Shown piece after piece: positions 33,892-42,368 of a DNA stretch of 64,000 bases (the stretch's first letter is position 1; each line of letters opens with the position of its first letter). The stretch lies in the NCBI RefSeq assembly GCF_030077735.1, contig NZ_JASJEU010000003.1, positions 248,001 to 312,000 of the forward strand. The letters are read 5' to 3'. The position numbers were made by a program, and so were the translations under genes. Below the pieces are notes generated by a model that was not told where the DNA came from, searched no databases, and worked only from the letters and a program-made list of their open reading frames with translations. Origin of the DNA: Gordonibacter faecis. GTDB lineage: Bacteria; Actinomycetota; Coriobacteriia; Coriobacteriales; Eggerthellaceae.

Positions 33892-34764
33892 TTATTCCCA
33901 CTCGCAGATGCCGAAGTTCAGGTGTGGCTTGGCGCCTGTTTCGTCGGCGTCGGCGTCTACCAGTTGGAAGCGGATTTCCTTCTCGCCCACCTTCCACATG
34001 CGGGTTTCAAGCTTTGTTCCGGGCAGCACCGGCGAGGTGATGCGGGTCTTAAAGCGCTTCATGCGCTCGGGCTCGCCCGGGAAGAACGAGCTGATGATGT
34101 GGCGCATCGTGAAGCCACCGAGGCTCACGCCGTGCGCGATGGGGCGCTCAAGGCCCGTCTGCTCGGTGTAGGCGAAGTCGATGTGCTGCTGGTGCCAGTC
34201 GCCCATCAGGCGATAGATGAGCGGCATGTTGAGCGGCATGGTCTCGGCCACCACCGCATCAGGCGCGCGATCAGGCATCTCCACGATGTCCTTCGGGGGC
34301 TTGGGGCCACCCCAGCCGCCATCGTAGATGCACACGTCCCAGGTCTCGGTCTCGCAGAGCAGCGTGCCATCCGACGAATACGAGCGCCCCGTCTGCTTGG
34401 AGAGGCATCCGCGCCCCTCGCCGCGATCGTAGAGCGCGTCCTGCGTAACGAACGTTTCCACACGGTCGTTCATCTTGAAGGGCGCGTGCAAGCGAATCTC
34501 AAAGCCATAGTGCAGCGACCCGTCGTAGTTGTAGCCGTAATCGAGCGTGCGCGTCATTTCCTCGTGCACCGTCAGCGGCACACCGAAAATGGGCAGCACC
34601 TTCAGCTGCGGGTTCGCCGCGTCGTGCTCGTTAACATACTCAAGGTCGGTCTGCCCGTCGAACCCCGCGTTGCAACCGAGCGCGCAAATCTCCAAATCCT
34701 TAAACGTATACTCCCGAACAAACGGCCCAAACTCCTTACCCACAATCTCAGTACTGATAGCCAT
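33892..34764 (-). CDS. MaoC-like double hot-dog acyl-CoA dehydratase family protein
   Basis: A 290-residue protein with two hot-dog domains. The second carries a hydratase-2-like signature, but altered: LIYRLMGDWHQQHIDFAYTE followed by RPIAHGVSLGGF, where the family usually has GDxNPLHxD; the Asp and His are retained. Members hydrate or dehydrate enoyl-CoA thioesters of (R) configuration. ATG 34764 has AAGGAG 8 nt upstream. It lies between caiC and the transporter, just after structured repeat copy C. A role in a side step of the CoA pathway is inferred; the E. coli cai operon has no counterpart. Confidence 0.8.
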   Translation of the reverse strand: MAISTEIVGKEFGPFVREYTFKDLEICALGCNAGFDGQTDLEYVNEHDAANPQLKVLPIFGVPLTVHEEMTRTLDYGYNYDGSLHYGFEIRLHAPFKMNDRVETFVTQDALYDRGEGRGCLSKQTGRSYSSDGTLLCETETWDVCIYDGGWGGPKPPKDIVEMPDRAPDAVVAETMPLNMPLIYRLMGDWHQQHIDFAYTEQTGLERPIAHGVSLGGFTMRHIISSFFPGEPERMKRFKTRITSPVLPGTKLETRMWKVGEKEIRFQLVDADADETGAKPHLNFGICEWE

Positions 34765-34798
34765 GGGATTCTCCTTACATCTCTTACAGGTCCAATAA

Positions 34799-34949
34799 AG
34801 TCAGCGAGGGTTACCGTAGTGCCCGAGATTGGCGTGTTTCGCGGCCGAGCGCGCTTTTGCACGTGAGGGTAAGCGAAAAAACGCCAAGATCGGGTGCTAC
34901 GGGAAGCCGCAGCGTCGACCTGTTGCGCTGATCGGCAGATCAGCGCAAC
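34799..34949 (-). repeat. Structured intergenic element, copy C
   Basis: The same terminal sequences as copies A and B enclose a more divergent centre. The stem again pairs (CCGTAG with CTACGG, GCCCGA with TCGGG, TTGGCGT with ACGCCAA). The end hairpin, 34922-34933 with 34938-34949, overlaps the last codons and stop of caiC, so one arm is coding sequence. The element ends 34 nt before the maoC start. Confidence 0.78.
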
Positions 34950-36535
34950 AACTTCTTTTCGATTTTCATCGAGCAGGTGCGGGGGAAGGTATCGACGATC
35001 TCTACGAACGAGGGGACTTTGAAGCTGGCGAGATGTTCTTCGCAGTAGGCAATCACTTCGTCTTTGGTTATCGTGGCACCCTCGCGCGGGAGGACAAACG
35101 CTTTGACGGCCTGGTCACGAATGGGGTCGGGGACGCCGATGACGGCAGCCTCGGCGATAGCGGGGTGTCCCACCAGCACGTTTTCAATCTCGGTGGTGGA
35201 AATGTTTTCACCGGCGCGCTTGATCATGTTCGCCTTGCGATCCACGAAGAAAAACCAGCCGTCCTCATCCACGTAGCCCTTGTCGCCCGTGCGCAGCCAC
35301 CCGTCTGCGCCGAATGCCGCCGCCGTGGCGGCGGGGTCGTCGAAGTACTCCTTCATGATGGTGCGCCCCGGCACGCCGTGCACCTGAATCTCGCCCACCT
35401 CGCCGGGTGCGGCTTCCGTGCCGTCATCGCGCACGATGCGCGCCTCGTAGCCCAGCCCCACACGCCCCACACTCGGCCAACGACGCGGGCCCGTGGGCGG
35501 GTCGGTGAGCACCCAACCAATCGTCTCGGTGGAGCCGTACGTGTTCATCAGCGTCACACCGAAGCGGCGCTCGAACTCTTCCTTTTCGGCATCGGACACC
35601 GGCAAAAAGTACAGAATGTCGCGCAGCACATGGTCGCGATCCTGCGGCGTTGGCGGCTGCAGCAGAAGCGTGCGCAGCATCATGGCCACGCACTGGGTGA
35701 GGGTGGCGCGGAACTCGCGAATCTGCGACCAGAAGCGGCTCGCGCTGTACTTCTCCACCACAATGAGCGTCGCGCCCGCCGTGAGCACCGGCATGAGCGC
35801 CGCAAGCTGAAAGTTGGAATGGCACGCTGGCATGGTGGTAAGCAGCCTATCGTCGGAGCGCAGCGCCGTCTCCCAGTCGCCGTACAAGCCGCTGAACAGC
35901 AGGTTTGCATGCGTCAGCACCACGCCCTTGGGACGTGAGGTGGTGCCAGAGGTAAAGATAATCTCAGCCGGATCGTCCGAAGACAACTCCCGCATCTCGT
36001 CAAGGTCCTCGTGCGCTGCACCCAGCAAGGCGGCGAAATCACGCAGCGACGCATCCTTAGCAAGCGCCTCGCGCGCGGCTGCGCACCCTTCTACGCCCTC
36101 GTCATCGACACGTGCCACCAGCAACCCCTGGGGCAACACGTCGTTCTCGTGGCACACGGTGCGGTACAAGTCGAGGAACTTCGGCTCAATCACCGCGCGT
36201 GAGGCAGCCGTGCGCTCAAGCACGTAGGCCGCTTCCTCGGCGCGGTACTGCTCGTTCATGGGTACCATGACGGCACCAATCTTGGCGAGGCCAAACAGGC
36301 ACAGCAGAAACTCGGGGCACGTACACAGCTGCACTGCCACGCGCTCGCCGCGCTGCACCCCCAGGCTCACAAACACGTTGGCAGCCCGATTGATCAGGCG
36401 GTCAAACGCGCCATACGTGAATTCGCGCGTTGCCCCCGACCGGTCGCGGAACAGCAAAAACGTGCGTTCACCGCAGGTGGCAACAAGGCCCTCCCAGAGG
36501 CTTCTTACCGTTTCGTTCCCCACGATGTCACACAC
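34940..36535 (-). CDS. caiC: CaiC-like crotonobetaine/carnitine-CoA ligase
   Basis: A 531-residue AMP-forming ligase strongly reminiscent of E. coli CaiC: FGLAKIGAVMVPMN, IIFTSGTTSRPKGVVLTH, VEKYSASRFWSQI, RRWPSVGRVG, GVPGRTIMKEYF and TGDKGYVDEDGWFFFVDRK. The catalytic lysine region is CSMKIEKKLLR. It would attach CoA to carnitine, crotonobetaine or gamma-butyrobetaine with ATP. I chose GTG 36535 because AGGGGAGG lies 9 nt upstream and the N-terminus then aligns with CaiC. It follows caiB in the same operon. Confidence 0.88.
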   Translation of the reverse strand: MCDIVGNETVRSLWEGLVATCGERTFLLFRDRSGATREFTYGAFDRLINRAANVFVSLGVQRGERVAVQLCTCPEFLLCLFGLAKIGAVMVPMNEQYRAEEAAYVLERTAASRAVIEPKFLDLYRTVCHENDVLPQGLLVARVDDEGVEGCAAAREALAKDASLRDFAALLGAAHEDLDEMRELSSDDPAEIIFTSGTTSRPKGVVLTHANLLFSGLYGDWETALRSDDRLLTTMPACHSNFQLAALMPVLTAGATLIVVEKYSASRFWSQIREFRATLTQCVAMMLRTLLLQPPTPQDRDHVLRDILYFLPVSDAEKEEFERRFGVTLMNTYGSTETIGWVLTDPPTGPRRWPSVGRVGLGYEARIVRDDGTEAAPGEVGEIQVHGVPGRTIMKEYFDDPAATAAAFGADGWLRTGDKGYVDEDGWFFFVDRKANMIKRAGENISTTEIENVLVGHPAIAEAAVIGVPDPIRDQAVKAFVLPREGATITKDEVIAYCEEHLASFKVPSFVEIVDTFPRTCSMKIEKKLLR

Positions 36536-36652
36536 GTCACTCACCCTCCCCTTCCGCTCGTACAACCTGCGCCGCAGCGCACGGGCGGCCACCTTCGCCA
36601 CCCGAAAAGGGCTGGCCCGCCGCCGTGCGACAAGCCAGCCCTCCCCACTTAC

Positions 36653-37867
36653 TTATTCGGCGATTTTCACGACGCCGGCGGCCGCCAGCTCGTCGATCTG
36701 CTCGCGCGTGTAACCCAGCTTCGTCAGCACGTCCACCGTGTCGCCGCCCTGCGGAGGCATGGGACGCCAAATCTGACCAGGGTTGTTCTTGAACTTGGGG
36801 AACACGCCCAGGCCCTTGAACACCTCACCGTCGGCCGTCTCCCACTCCTGCCACACGCCGCGCTTCTCAAGGTGCTCTTCCTTCACGAGATCCTCGAACT
36901 CCATGACTACCTGCACGGCAATACGGTGTGCCGCGAAGTCTTCCTCAATGTCGTACTTCGAACGCTCGGCGCAGTACTTCTCGAACGCGTCTTCGATCTC
37001 GCGGGCATGCGGGTTCGAAAGCCACAGGCCGCTCGTGTCCTCGGGGATGTCCTCGGTGCCCCACAGATGCCCGAGGCCAATGGCCTCAAGGAAGTACTTG
37101 TTCTGGTCGACGCCGTAGAGGCAAATGCCCAAGAAGCCGTCCTTGCACTGGTACTCACCGATGCCGCAGAGGTTCTGGTTGCGGGCGCCGGGGCGAGGCC
37201 ACTTGATGCCCTCGTTCAGGTAGTCCACCAGGTAGTACTGGCCAATGGACAGCAGCGTTTCGTACATGGCCAGGTCGATGCTTTCGCCCTTGCCCGTCTT
37301 GGCGGCGCGGTAGAGCGCGGCCAGCGACGAAGAGGCAATCATGAGCGTGTTGAAGTAGTCGCCGGCGTAGGGGCCCGGGTTCATGGGCTGCTCAGGCGTG
37401 CCGTTCTGCGACATGTAGCCGGAGTACGCCATAACTGTGAGGTCGTAGGCGGCGCGCTTGACCATCTTCATGTCGCCTTCCTGGCCAAAGCCAGACACGT
37501 GCACGATGACCAGCTTCGGGTTGATCTCCCAGAGCACCTCGTCGGTCACGCCGTGCTTGGCGTACGTGCCGCCCTTGGAGGCCTCCATGAAGATGTCGGC
37601 ATCCTTCACGAGTTCGAACAGGATCTTCTTGCCCTCGTCGGAGAAGTAGTTCAGGGCCACGGAGCGCTGGTTGCGGCGCTCGGCCTGCTTGACGTAGGGG
37701 GTGTCGCGGATGGTGTCGCCCGCGCCCGTGTTTTCAAGCCACACGACGTCGGCACCCCAGTCGGCGAGCAAGTCGCACGCCTTCGGGCAGGCCAGTTCCA
37801 CCGCCGAGTACACAACCTTCACGCCATCGAGGGGCCCATAAGACGGCTTTTCAGTGGGAAGTGCCAT
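36653..37867 (-). CDS. caiB: CaiB-like family III CoA-transferase
   Basis: A 404-residue family III CoA-transferase, one residue shorter than E. coli CaiB. Conserved stretches include YGPLDGVKVVYS, IFMEASKGG, TDEVLWEINPKLVIVHVSGF, GKGESIDLAMYE and PKFKNNPGQIWRPMPPQGGD. The catalytic aspartate is D170 in PYAGDYFN, matching D169 of CaiB. It would exchange CoA between gamma-butyrobetainyl-CoA and carnitine or crotonobetaine, making the cycle ATP-independent after priming by CaiC. It lies 45 nt downstream of caiA. Confidence 0.92.
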   Translation of the reverse strand: MALPTEKPSYGPLDGVKVVYSAVELACPKACDLLADWGADVVWLENTGAGDTIRDTPYVKQAERRNQRSVALNYFSDEGKKILFELVKDADIFMEASKGGTYAKHGVTDEVLWEINPKLVIVHVSGFGQEGDMKMVKRAAYDLTVMAYSGYMSQNGTPEQPMNPGPYAGDYFNTLMIASSSLAALYRAAKTGKGESIDLAMYETLLSIGQYYLVDYLNEGIKWPRPGARNQNLCGIGEYQCKDGFLGICLYGVDQNKYFLEAIGLGHLWGTEDIPEDTSGLWLSNPHAREIEDAFEKYCAERSKYDIEEDFAAHRIAVQVVMEFEDLVKEEHLEKRGVWQEWETADGEVFKGLGVFPKFKNNPGQIWRPMPPQGGDTVDVLTKLGYTREQIDELAAAGVVKIAE

Positions 37868-37912
37868 GATGATTCCTCCTATAGTAGTGGTGATGACAGT
37901 GCGTACGCTTGC

Positions 37913-39064
37913 TTACTTCTGCTTGTACTTGATGGAGGCGCCCTTGGAGGTGGCCAGGACCATCATCTCGTCGGTGCCGCCCGAGACGCGGTCCACGCGC
38001 AGGTCGCGCCAGATGCGGTTGATGCGGTGCTCGGAGGCCACGGCGATGCCGCCCATGATCTGCATGGCGTCGTCGGTCACCTCGAAGGCGGCGTTGGCGC
38101 AGTAGTACTTGCACATGGCGGCTGCGGCCGGGTCAAAGTTGCCGTCGTTGTTGTCGGCGTTCCAGGCGGCCTCGTACAGCATGTTCTTCATGTTCGTCAG
38201 CTTGATGCACATCTCGGTGATCTTGAGCTGGTTCAGCTGGAAGCGGCTGATGGGCTTGCCGAACGCGATGCGGGTGTTCGCATGCGCCATAGCGTCCTCA
38301 AACGCGCTGATGGCAGTGCCGTAGTCGCAGGCGCCCACGAGCCAGCGCTCGAAGTTGAAGTCGGACACGCCACGCATGAAGCCGTTGCCCTCTTTGCCGA
38401 AGATGTCCTTTTCCTCAAGCTCCACGTTATCCATGTACACCTCGCAGCAGCTGTCCATGCGCAGGCCCAGCTTGGTGAGCGGCGACAGGCGCACGCCCGG
38501 CTTGGACATGTCGAGGAAAAACTCGGTGAACATGGTCTCGTCGTCGGCGTTCTTCGCCATGATGACCAGGTACTTCACGCCGGCGGACGACGTGATGAAG
38601 GTTTTGGTGCCGTTGAGGTAAATCTTGCCGTTCTCGCGCTTGTACGTGGTCTGGAGCGCTCCCACGTCAGAGCCCGCGCCCGGCTCGGTGCAGGCGGAGT
38701 TCCAAATCTGCTCGCCGGAACCCAGCGTGGACAGCACGGCTTCAATCTGCTCTTCGGTGCCCTCGCGGATGACGGTTTCGAAGCCGGGCAGCTGGTAGAG
38801 CACGTAAGTGGGGGCGCCGTAGCGGCCGAGCACCTCATACACGGCCATGAGCGTGACGCAAGGCTGCTCAAGACCCAGGCCGCCGTGGCTCTCCGGCAGC
38901 ATGATCTGGTCGAAGCCCAGCTCGCACAGACCCTTCACCCAGCGCAGCGGGTATTCGTGCTTTTCGTCGCACTCATGAAAGTACGTTTCCCAGTTCTCGC
39001 TTTCCATGTACTCGCGGTAGCTGTCAACGATAAGCTCCTGCTCGTCCGTCAGTTTGAAATCCAT
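37913..39064 (-). CDS. caiA: CaiA-like crotonobetainyl-CoA reductase (acyl-CoA dehydrogenase family)
   Basis: A 383-residue acyl-CoA dehydrogenase-fold flavoprotein, very close to E. coli CaiA (380 residues): LTDEQELIVD, SENWETYFHECDE, APTYVLYQLPGF, TEPGAGSDVGAL, KLGLRMDSCCEVY, MKNMLYEAAWNADN and WRDLRVDRVSGG. Where MCAD-type dehydrogenases have the catalytic Glu (xEGT), this protein has GGT, as CaiA does. It would reduce crotonobetainyl-CoA to gamma-butyrobetainyl-CoA with electrons from FixABCX, an electron sink for anaerobic growth. Confidence 0.92.
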   Translation of the reverse strand: MDFKLTDEQELIVDSYREYMESENWETYFHECDEKHEYPLRWVKGLCELGFDQIMLPESHGGLGLEQPCVTLMAVYEVLGRYGAPTYVLYQLPGFETVIREGTEEQIEAVLSTLGSGEQIWNSACTEPGAGSDVGALQTTYKRENGKIYLNGTKTFITSSAGVKYLVIMAKNADDETMFTEFFLDMSKPGVRLSPLTKLGLRMDSCCEVYMDNVELEEKDIFGKEGNGFMRGVSDFNFERWLVGACDYGTAISAFEDAMAHANTRIAFGKPISRFQLNQLKITEMCIKLTNMKNMLYEAAWNADNNDGNFDPAAAAMCKYYCANAAFEVTDDAMQIMGGIAVASEHRINRIWRDLRVDRVSGGTDEMMVLATSKGASIKYKQK

Positions 39065-39148
39065 GACGATCCTCCTTTTGGCGATGGTCCAACGGGGCCT
39101 TTCCCCGCTGTCAATCCGAATATGGGCGCGTGGGGCGCGCCGGCCCTG

Positions 39149-40471
39149 TTACTTGGCGGCGGCCACAGCCTCGTCGCTCGCGGGAGCGGCGGCTTCCAGG
39201 GCCTCGTTCTTCTTCATGGAGCGGCGCGTCATGACCAGGCAGAAGCAGCCCACGACCGCGAACGCAATCAGCACGAGGAAGATGGTGTTGAACGCGGCTT
39301 CACCCTGGGCATCAATCATGCCGCCGAACCAGGTGTGCACGAACACGTCGGGCATGAAGCCGATGACGGACAGAATGCCGGAGGCCGTACCGAAGATGGA
39401 CATGGGCACCTTGGCCTCAGTGAGCGGCGACGAACCGATGGAGAACGCGCCGTAGGTGACAAAGCCCAGCACCACGATGAGCGCAGCCACAGCCACTACC
39501 ATGCCCGCGTCGCGCGGCAGCACGAGGAAGGCGGCCAGCACCACGGCGGCGGCGGCGAAGAAGAGTAGGATGGACTTCGACGGGCTCTTCAGCAGCTTGT
39601 CGGCGAACAGGCCAGCCACGGGGCCTGCAATCAGGCCAATGCCGTAGGTGCGGATAAGGCCCACAACCGACACGATGAACACCGGGGCGGCGAAGCACGT
39701 CGTCATGAACGGCGTGGTGTAGGTGACGCCCTGATACACCGTATACACGCAGAAGTACGCAAGGCAGGCCCACAGAACGCCGGGGTGCTTGATGGCCTGC
39801 ACAACTTCGCCCAGGCTGAAAAGCTTCGCGTTCGGGTCAATTTCGCCCTTGAAGTTGGGGATGAACAGGAAGGACAGCACCGCCAGGATGGCAATGAGCA
39901 CGCCCAGGAACACCAGCAGCACCTGAATACCCTCAGACGGCACCGGAATGGCCGACACGATGGCGGCGTTGATGAGGCCGATGATGAGGCCCGCCGCGCC
40001 ATAGATGGAGTAGCTTGTGCCAATCTTGGAGGCGTATTCATCCTCAGCACAGCACAGGCGCACAATCTTAAAGCGTGTGCCCCACCAGATGAGGATGGAG
40101 GTAATACCGAAGCCCACAAACAGCACATACAGCAGCGCGAGTGAAGGCAGCATTGCGTAGACAAACGTGAGCACCGCCGTGCCGCCGAAACCTACCCACG
40201 ACAGCGTGCGCATGCGAATCTTATCCGCGAGAATGCCCGAGGGCAGATAGCACACCACCGCAGCGATGGCGTAGCACGACAGCAGCGCCCCCAGGTCTGC
40301 ATTCGTGCAACCGAGACCCTGCATAAGGGGCTCGTAAAACACGTTCTTCAGATACACGGGCGTGTAAATAATGGATGAGCCCATGGACACGAGAATGATG
40401 AGGAACCACTTATGGACCCCTGAGAGGTCCTTATAGGTGACCTCACCCTTGCTCTTGGCAAGCAGTGACAT
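39149..40471 (-). CDS. MFS transporter heading the cai operon
   Basis: A 440-residue transporter with about 12 helices (LIILVSMGSSIIYTPVY, SCYAIAAVVCYLPSGILADK and later pairs) and an alanine-rich cytoplasmic tail. It is not a BCCT protein, so it is no CaiT. It is the first gene of the minus-strand cai operon, 84 nt before caiA, with AAGGAGAAAGGAAAG upstream of its ATG, and the shared motif lies 122 nt before the start. It probably imports the betaine substrate or exchanges it for product; substrate is inferred from position only. Confidence 0.85.
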   Translation of the reverse strand: MSLLAKSKGEVTYKDLSGVHKWFLIILVSMGSSIIYTPVYLKNVFYEPLMQGLGCTNADLGALLSCYAIAAVVCYLPSGILADKIRMRTLSWVGFGGTAVLTFVYAMLPSLALLYVLFVGFGITSILIWWGTRFKIVRLCCAEDEYASKIGTSYSIYGAAGLIIGLINAAIVSAIPVPSEGIQVLLVFLGVLIAILAVLSFLFIPNFKGEIDPNAKLFSLGEVVQAIKHPGVLWACLAYFCVYTVYQGVTYTTPFMTTCFAAPVFIVSVVGLIRTYGIGLIAGPVAGLFADKLLKSPSKSILLFFAAAAVVLAAFLVLPRDAGMVVAVAALIVVLGFVTYGAFSIGSSPLTEAKVPMSIFGTASGILSVIGFMPDVFVHTWFGGMIDAQGEAAFNTIFLVLIAFAVVGCFCLVMTRRSMKKNEALEAAAPASDEAVAAAK

Positions 40472-40592
40472 TGCGCTTTCCTTTCTCCTTGCAGTTCACC
40501 GGTTTCACACTTCCCCTTGGCGGCGCCCGGGGTGCCGTGGGAAGCGGGTTCCGGGCCGATGAGCGCATACTGCTCGCCGAGGGGTGGTTTGC

Positions 40593-40626
40593 CATCGCAA
40601 AATCGGCGCGAACAACCGAATACTTA
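40593..40626 (-). promoter_or_regulatory. Shared spaced motif upstream of the cai operon
   Basis: CATCGCAAAAT at 40593-40603, GAAC at 40610 and TACTTA at 40621 repeat the arrangement before fixA with identical gaps. It lies in the 301-nt divergent region between the transporter and the LuxR gene. The other parts of this region show AT-rich sequence but no certain promoter. Confidence 0.6.
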
Positions 40627-40772
40627 CTTTTTTGTGAGGCATTACCGAGGATTTGGTGATAGTTTTTTACCAATGAGTAGCGCGGGTCTTCTTTGCACCG
40701 CGCGGGAGAAATCGGGGCAGGTCGTAAGCATCGTTATCCATCGCACAACCAAGCAGGAAGGGTGGGCGCACT

Positions 40773-42248
40773 ATGGATCAAGCACTGGAGGGGAAGTCCG
40801 GGGGAAAGAGCGGGCGCGAGGGCGCGACGGGTGGGTCGTGGATCGCGTTTGTGACGCAGCCATCTGTTAAATATGTTGGCTTCGCGCTGTTGTTGGCATG
40901 GCACTACGCGCTCTGGTTCGTGCCGCACATGTTCGTGCAAACGGAACTACTCGATGAGCGCGTGACTATTTCGTGGCTTGTTAATTTGGGTGCCACGGTA
41001 CTGTTTTTGTTTCTTATTGCACTGGTACTGGGGCGCAAGCGGCACCTGTCGTCGTACGGATGGATTGCGTGGGTGGCGCCCGCCCTTGCGGCGGCGGCTA
41101 CCTTGGTGCTGTGTTTGACGCCGTTCTCGTTTCAGGTGCCGGGCGTGGCGTACCTACTGTCCTTTATTTTGGGTGCGGCGGAGGCGGCGCTGTGGATTCT
41201 CTGGGGCGAGCGCTATGCGTGCGTGAAGGCGAAATTCACTATTAAGCATATTGGGACGACGTTTGGCATCACCTTGCTGGTGTGCGTGGGTTTGGCGCTG
41301 GTGTTGCCACCTTATGTGTCCACGGTGTTCACGGCGCTGTTGCCGCTTGCCTCCGGCGCGCTGCTTATGCTGGCGCGGCGCGATGGCGAGCGCTCGTTCC
41401 CGCCGCTGCTGCCGAAAAACGCTTCGCAGGGCGCACTCAAGAGCATGGTCACCGTGTGTGCCATCTCGTTTGTGGCTTCGGTTGCTGCGTATTTTTTGGC
41501 GGCCATCATTCCCTGGCAGGTTCTGCCGACGCAGGTGTCCAGCTTCACCATTGGCATTCTGTGTGGCGCGGTGATTATGTTGGTGCTGGCAGGCATTTCG
41601 CGCGCGTCCAAGGACAAGGTGAACATCTTCAAGCTGTACCCGTGGCTGCTGGCATTGGAAATTGTGGCGTTCTCGCTGTTTTTGGCCGACGAGGCGCTGT
41701 ACTTCCCCGCCTTTATTATGGCGCTGGGCATTTCATCCATCTTTGAAATCTTACTTATTATGTACTTCGGTATTTTGACGTCGAAGGGGTACAACTCGCC
41801 GGCGCTGGCGTTTAGCTTCTCGGGTGGGTTTGTGCGCGCGGGTATTGCGGTGGGCAACACGCTGGCGGTGGCGTATGAGCACGCGCCCGACGTGGCGTTC
41901 GCCATTACGCCTGAGACGTGCCTGGTGCTGGTGTGCGTGTTGGCGGCGCTGCTTATTCCACTGGTGCGCCAGGAGTTCAGCATTTTGGCGCTGACGGCTG
42001 CGCCGCCTTCGAAAGCCGAGATCGACGAGATTTGCGCGGAAGTGGCCAAGGAGTTTTCGCTGTCGGCCCGTGAGCTGGAGATTCTGGGCCTTATCGCGCG
42101 CGGGTATGCCACCAACACCATTTCGGTGAAGCTGGTTATTTCGCCCTACACCGTGAACACGCACATCCGCCACATCTACGACAAGATGCAAATTCACAAG
42201 CGAAGCGAGTTGTTAAACTACCTCAACATGCAACGAAGCGACTTTTAG
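40773..42248 (+). CDS. Membrane-bound LuxR-family regulator
   Basis: A 491-residue protein of a type common in Eggerthellaceae: about 12 hydrophobic helices (residues roughly 30-400) followed by a LuxR/GerE DNA-binding domain (LSARELEILGLIARGYATNT, then VKLVISPYTVNTHIRHIYDK). It should sense a signal in or across the membrane and control nearby genes directly. ATG 40773 is preceded by GGAAGGGTGG. Being divergent from the transporter-caiABC operon, it is the natural candidate to bind the motif shared by the cai and fix promoters. Confidence 0.9.
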   Translation: MDQALEGKSGGKSGREGATGGSWIAFVTQPSVKYVGFALLLAWHYALWFVPHMFVQTELLDERVTISWLVNLGATVLFLFLIALVLGRKRHLSSYGWIAWVAPALAAAATLVLCLTPFSFQVPGVAYLLSFILGAAEAALWILWGERYACVKAKFTIKHIGTTFGITLLVCVGLALVLPPYVSTVFTALLPLASGALLMLARRDGERSFPPLLPKNASQGALKSMVTVCAISFVASVAAYFLAAIIPWQVLPTQVSSFTIGILCGAVIMLVLAGISRASKDKVNIFKLYPWLLALEIVAFSLFLADEALYFPAFIMALGISSIFEILLIMYFGILTSKGYNSPALAFSFSGGFVRAGIAVGNTLAVAYEHAPDVAFAITPETCLVLVCVLAALLIPLVRQEFSILALTAAPPSKAEIDEICAEVAKEFSLSARELEILGLIARGYATNTISVKLVISPYTVNTHIRHIYDKMQIHKRSELLNYLNMQRSDF

Positions 42249-42264
42249 GGGCGCTTGAGGAACG

Positions 42265-42303
42265 CGAAAGGAGGCTCGCCGGGTGGCGGGCCTCCTTTCG
42301 TTT
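42265..42303 (+). terminator. Terminator after the LuxR gene
   Basis: CGAAAGGAGGC pairs with GCCTCCTTTCG (11 bp), followed by TTT. Confidence 0.75.
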
Positions 42304-42368
42304 GGTAAGCATGTGAGCACTGGCGGCGCTGTCGCTGTGAGCGCCGGGGGCTCTGGTGCGCAGGTGCG

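Noticed and set aside
36872..39568. 898-codon plus-strand open frame across caiB and caiA
   Set aside because: Both caiB and caiA on the other strand have full-length matches and conserved catalytic residues; the plus frame is a GC-driven shadow.
39149..40471. CaiT-type carnitine antiporter
   Set aside because: The protein is a 12-helix MFS carrier without BCCT features; only its position suggests betaine transport.
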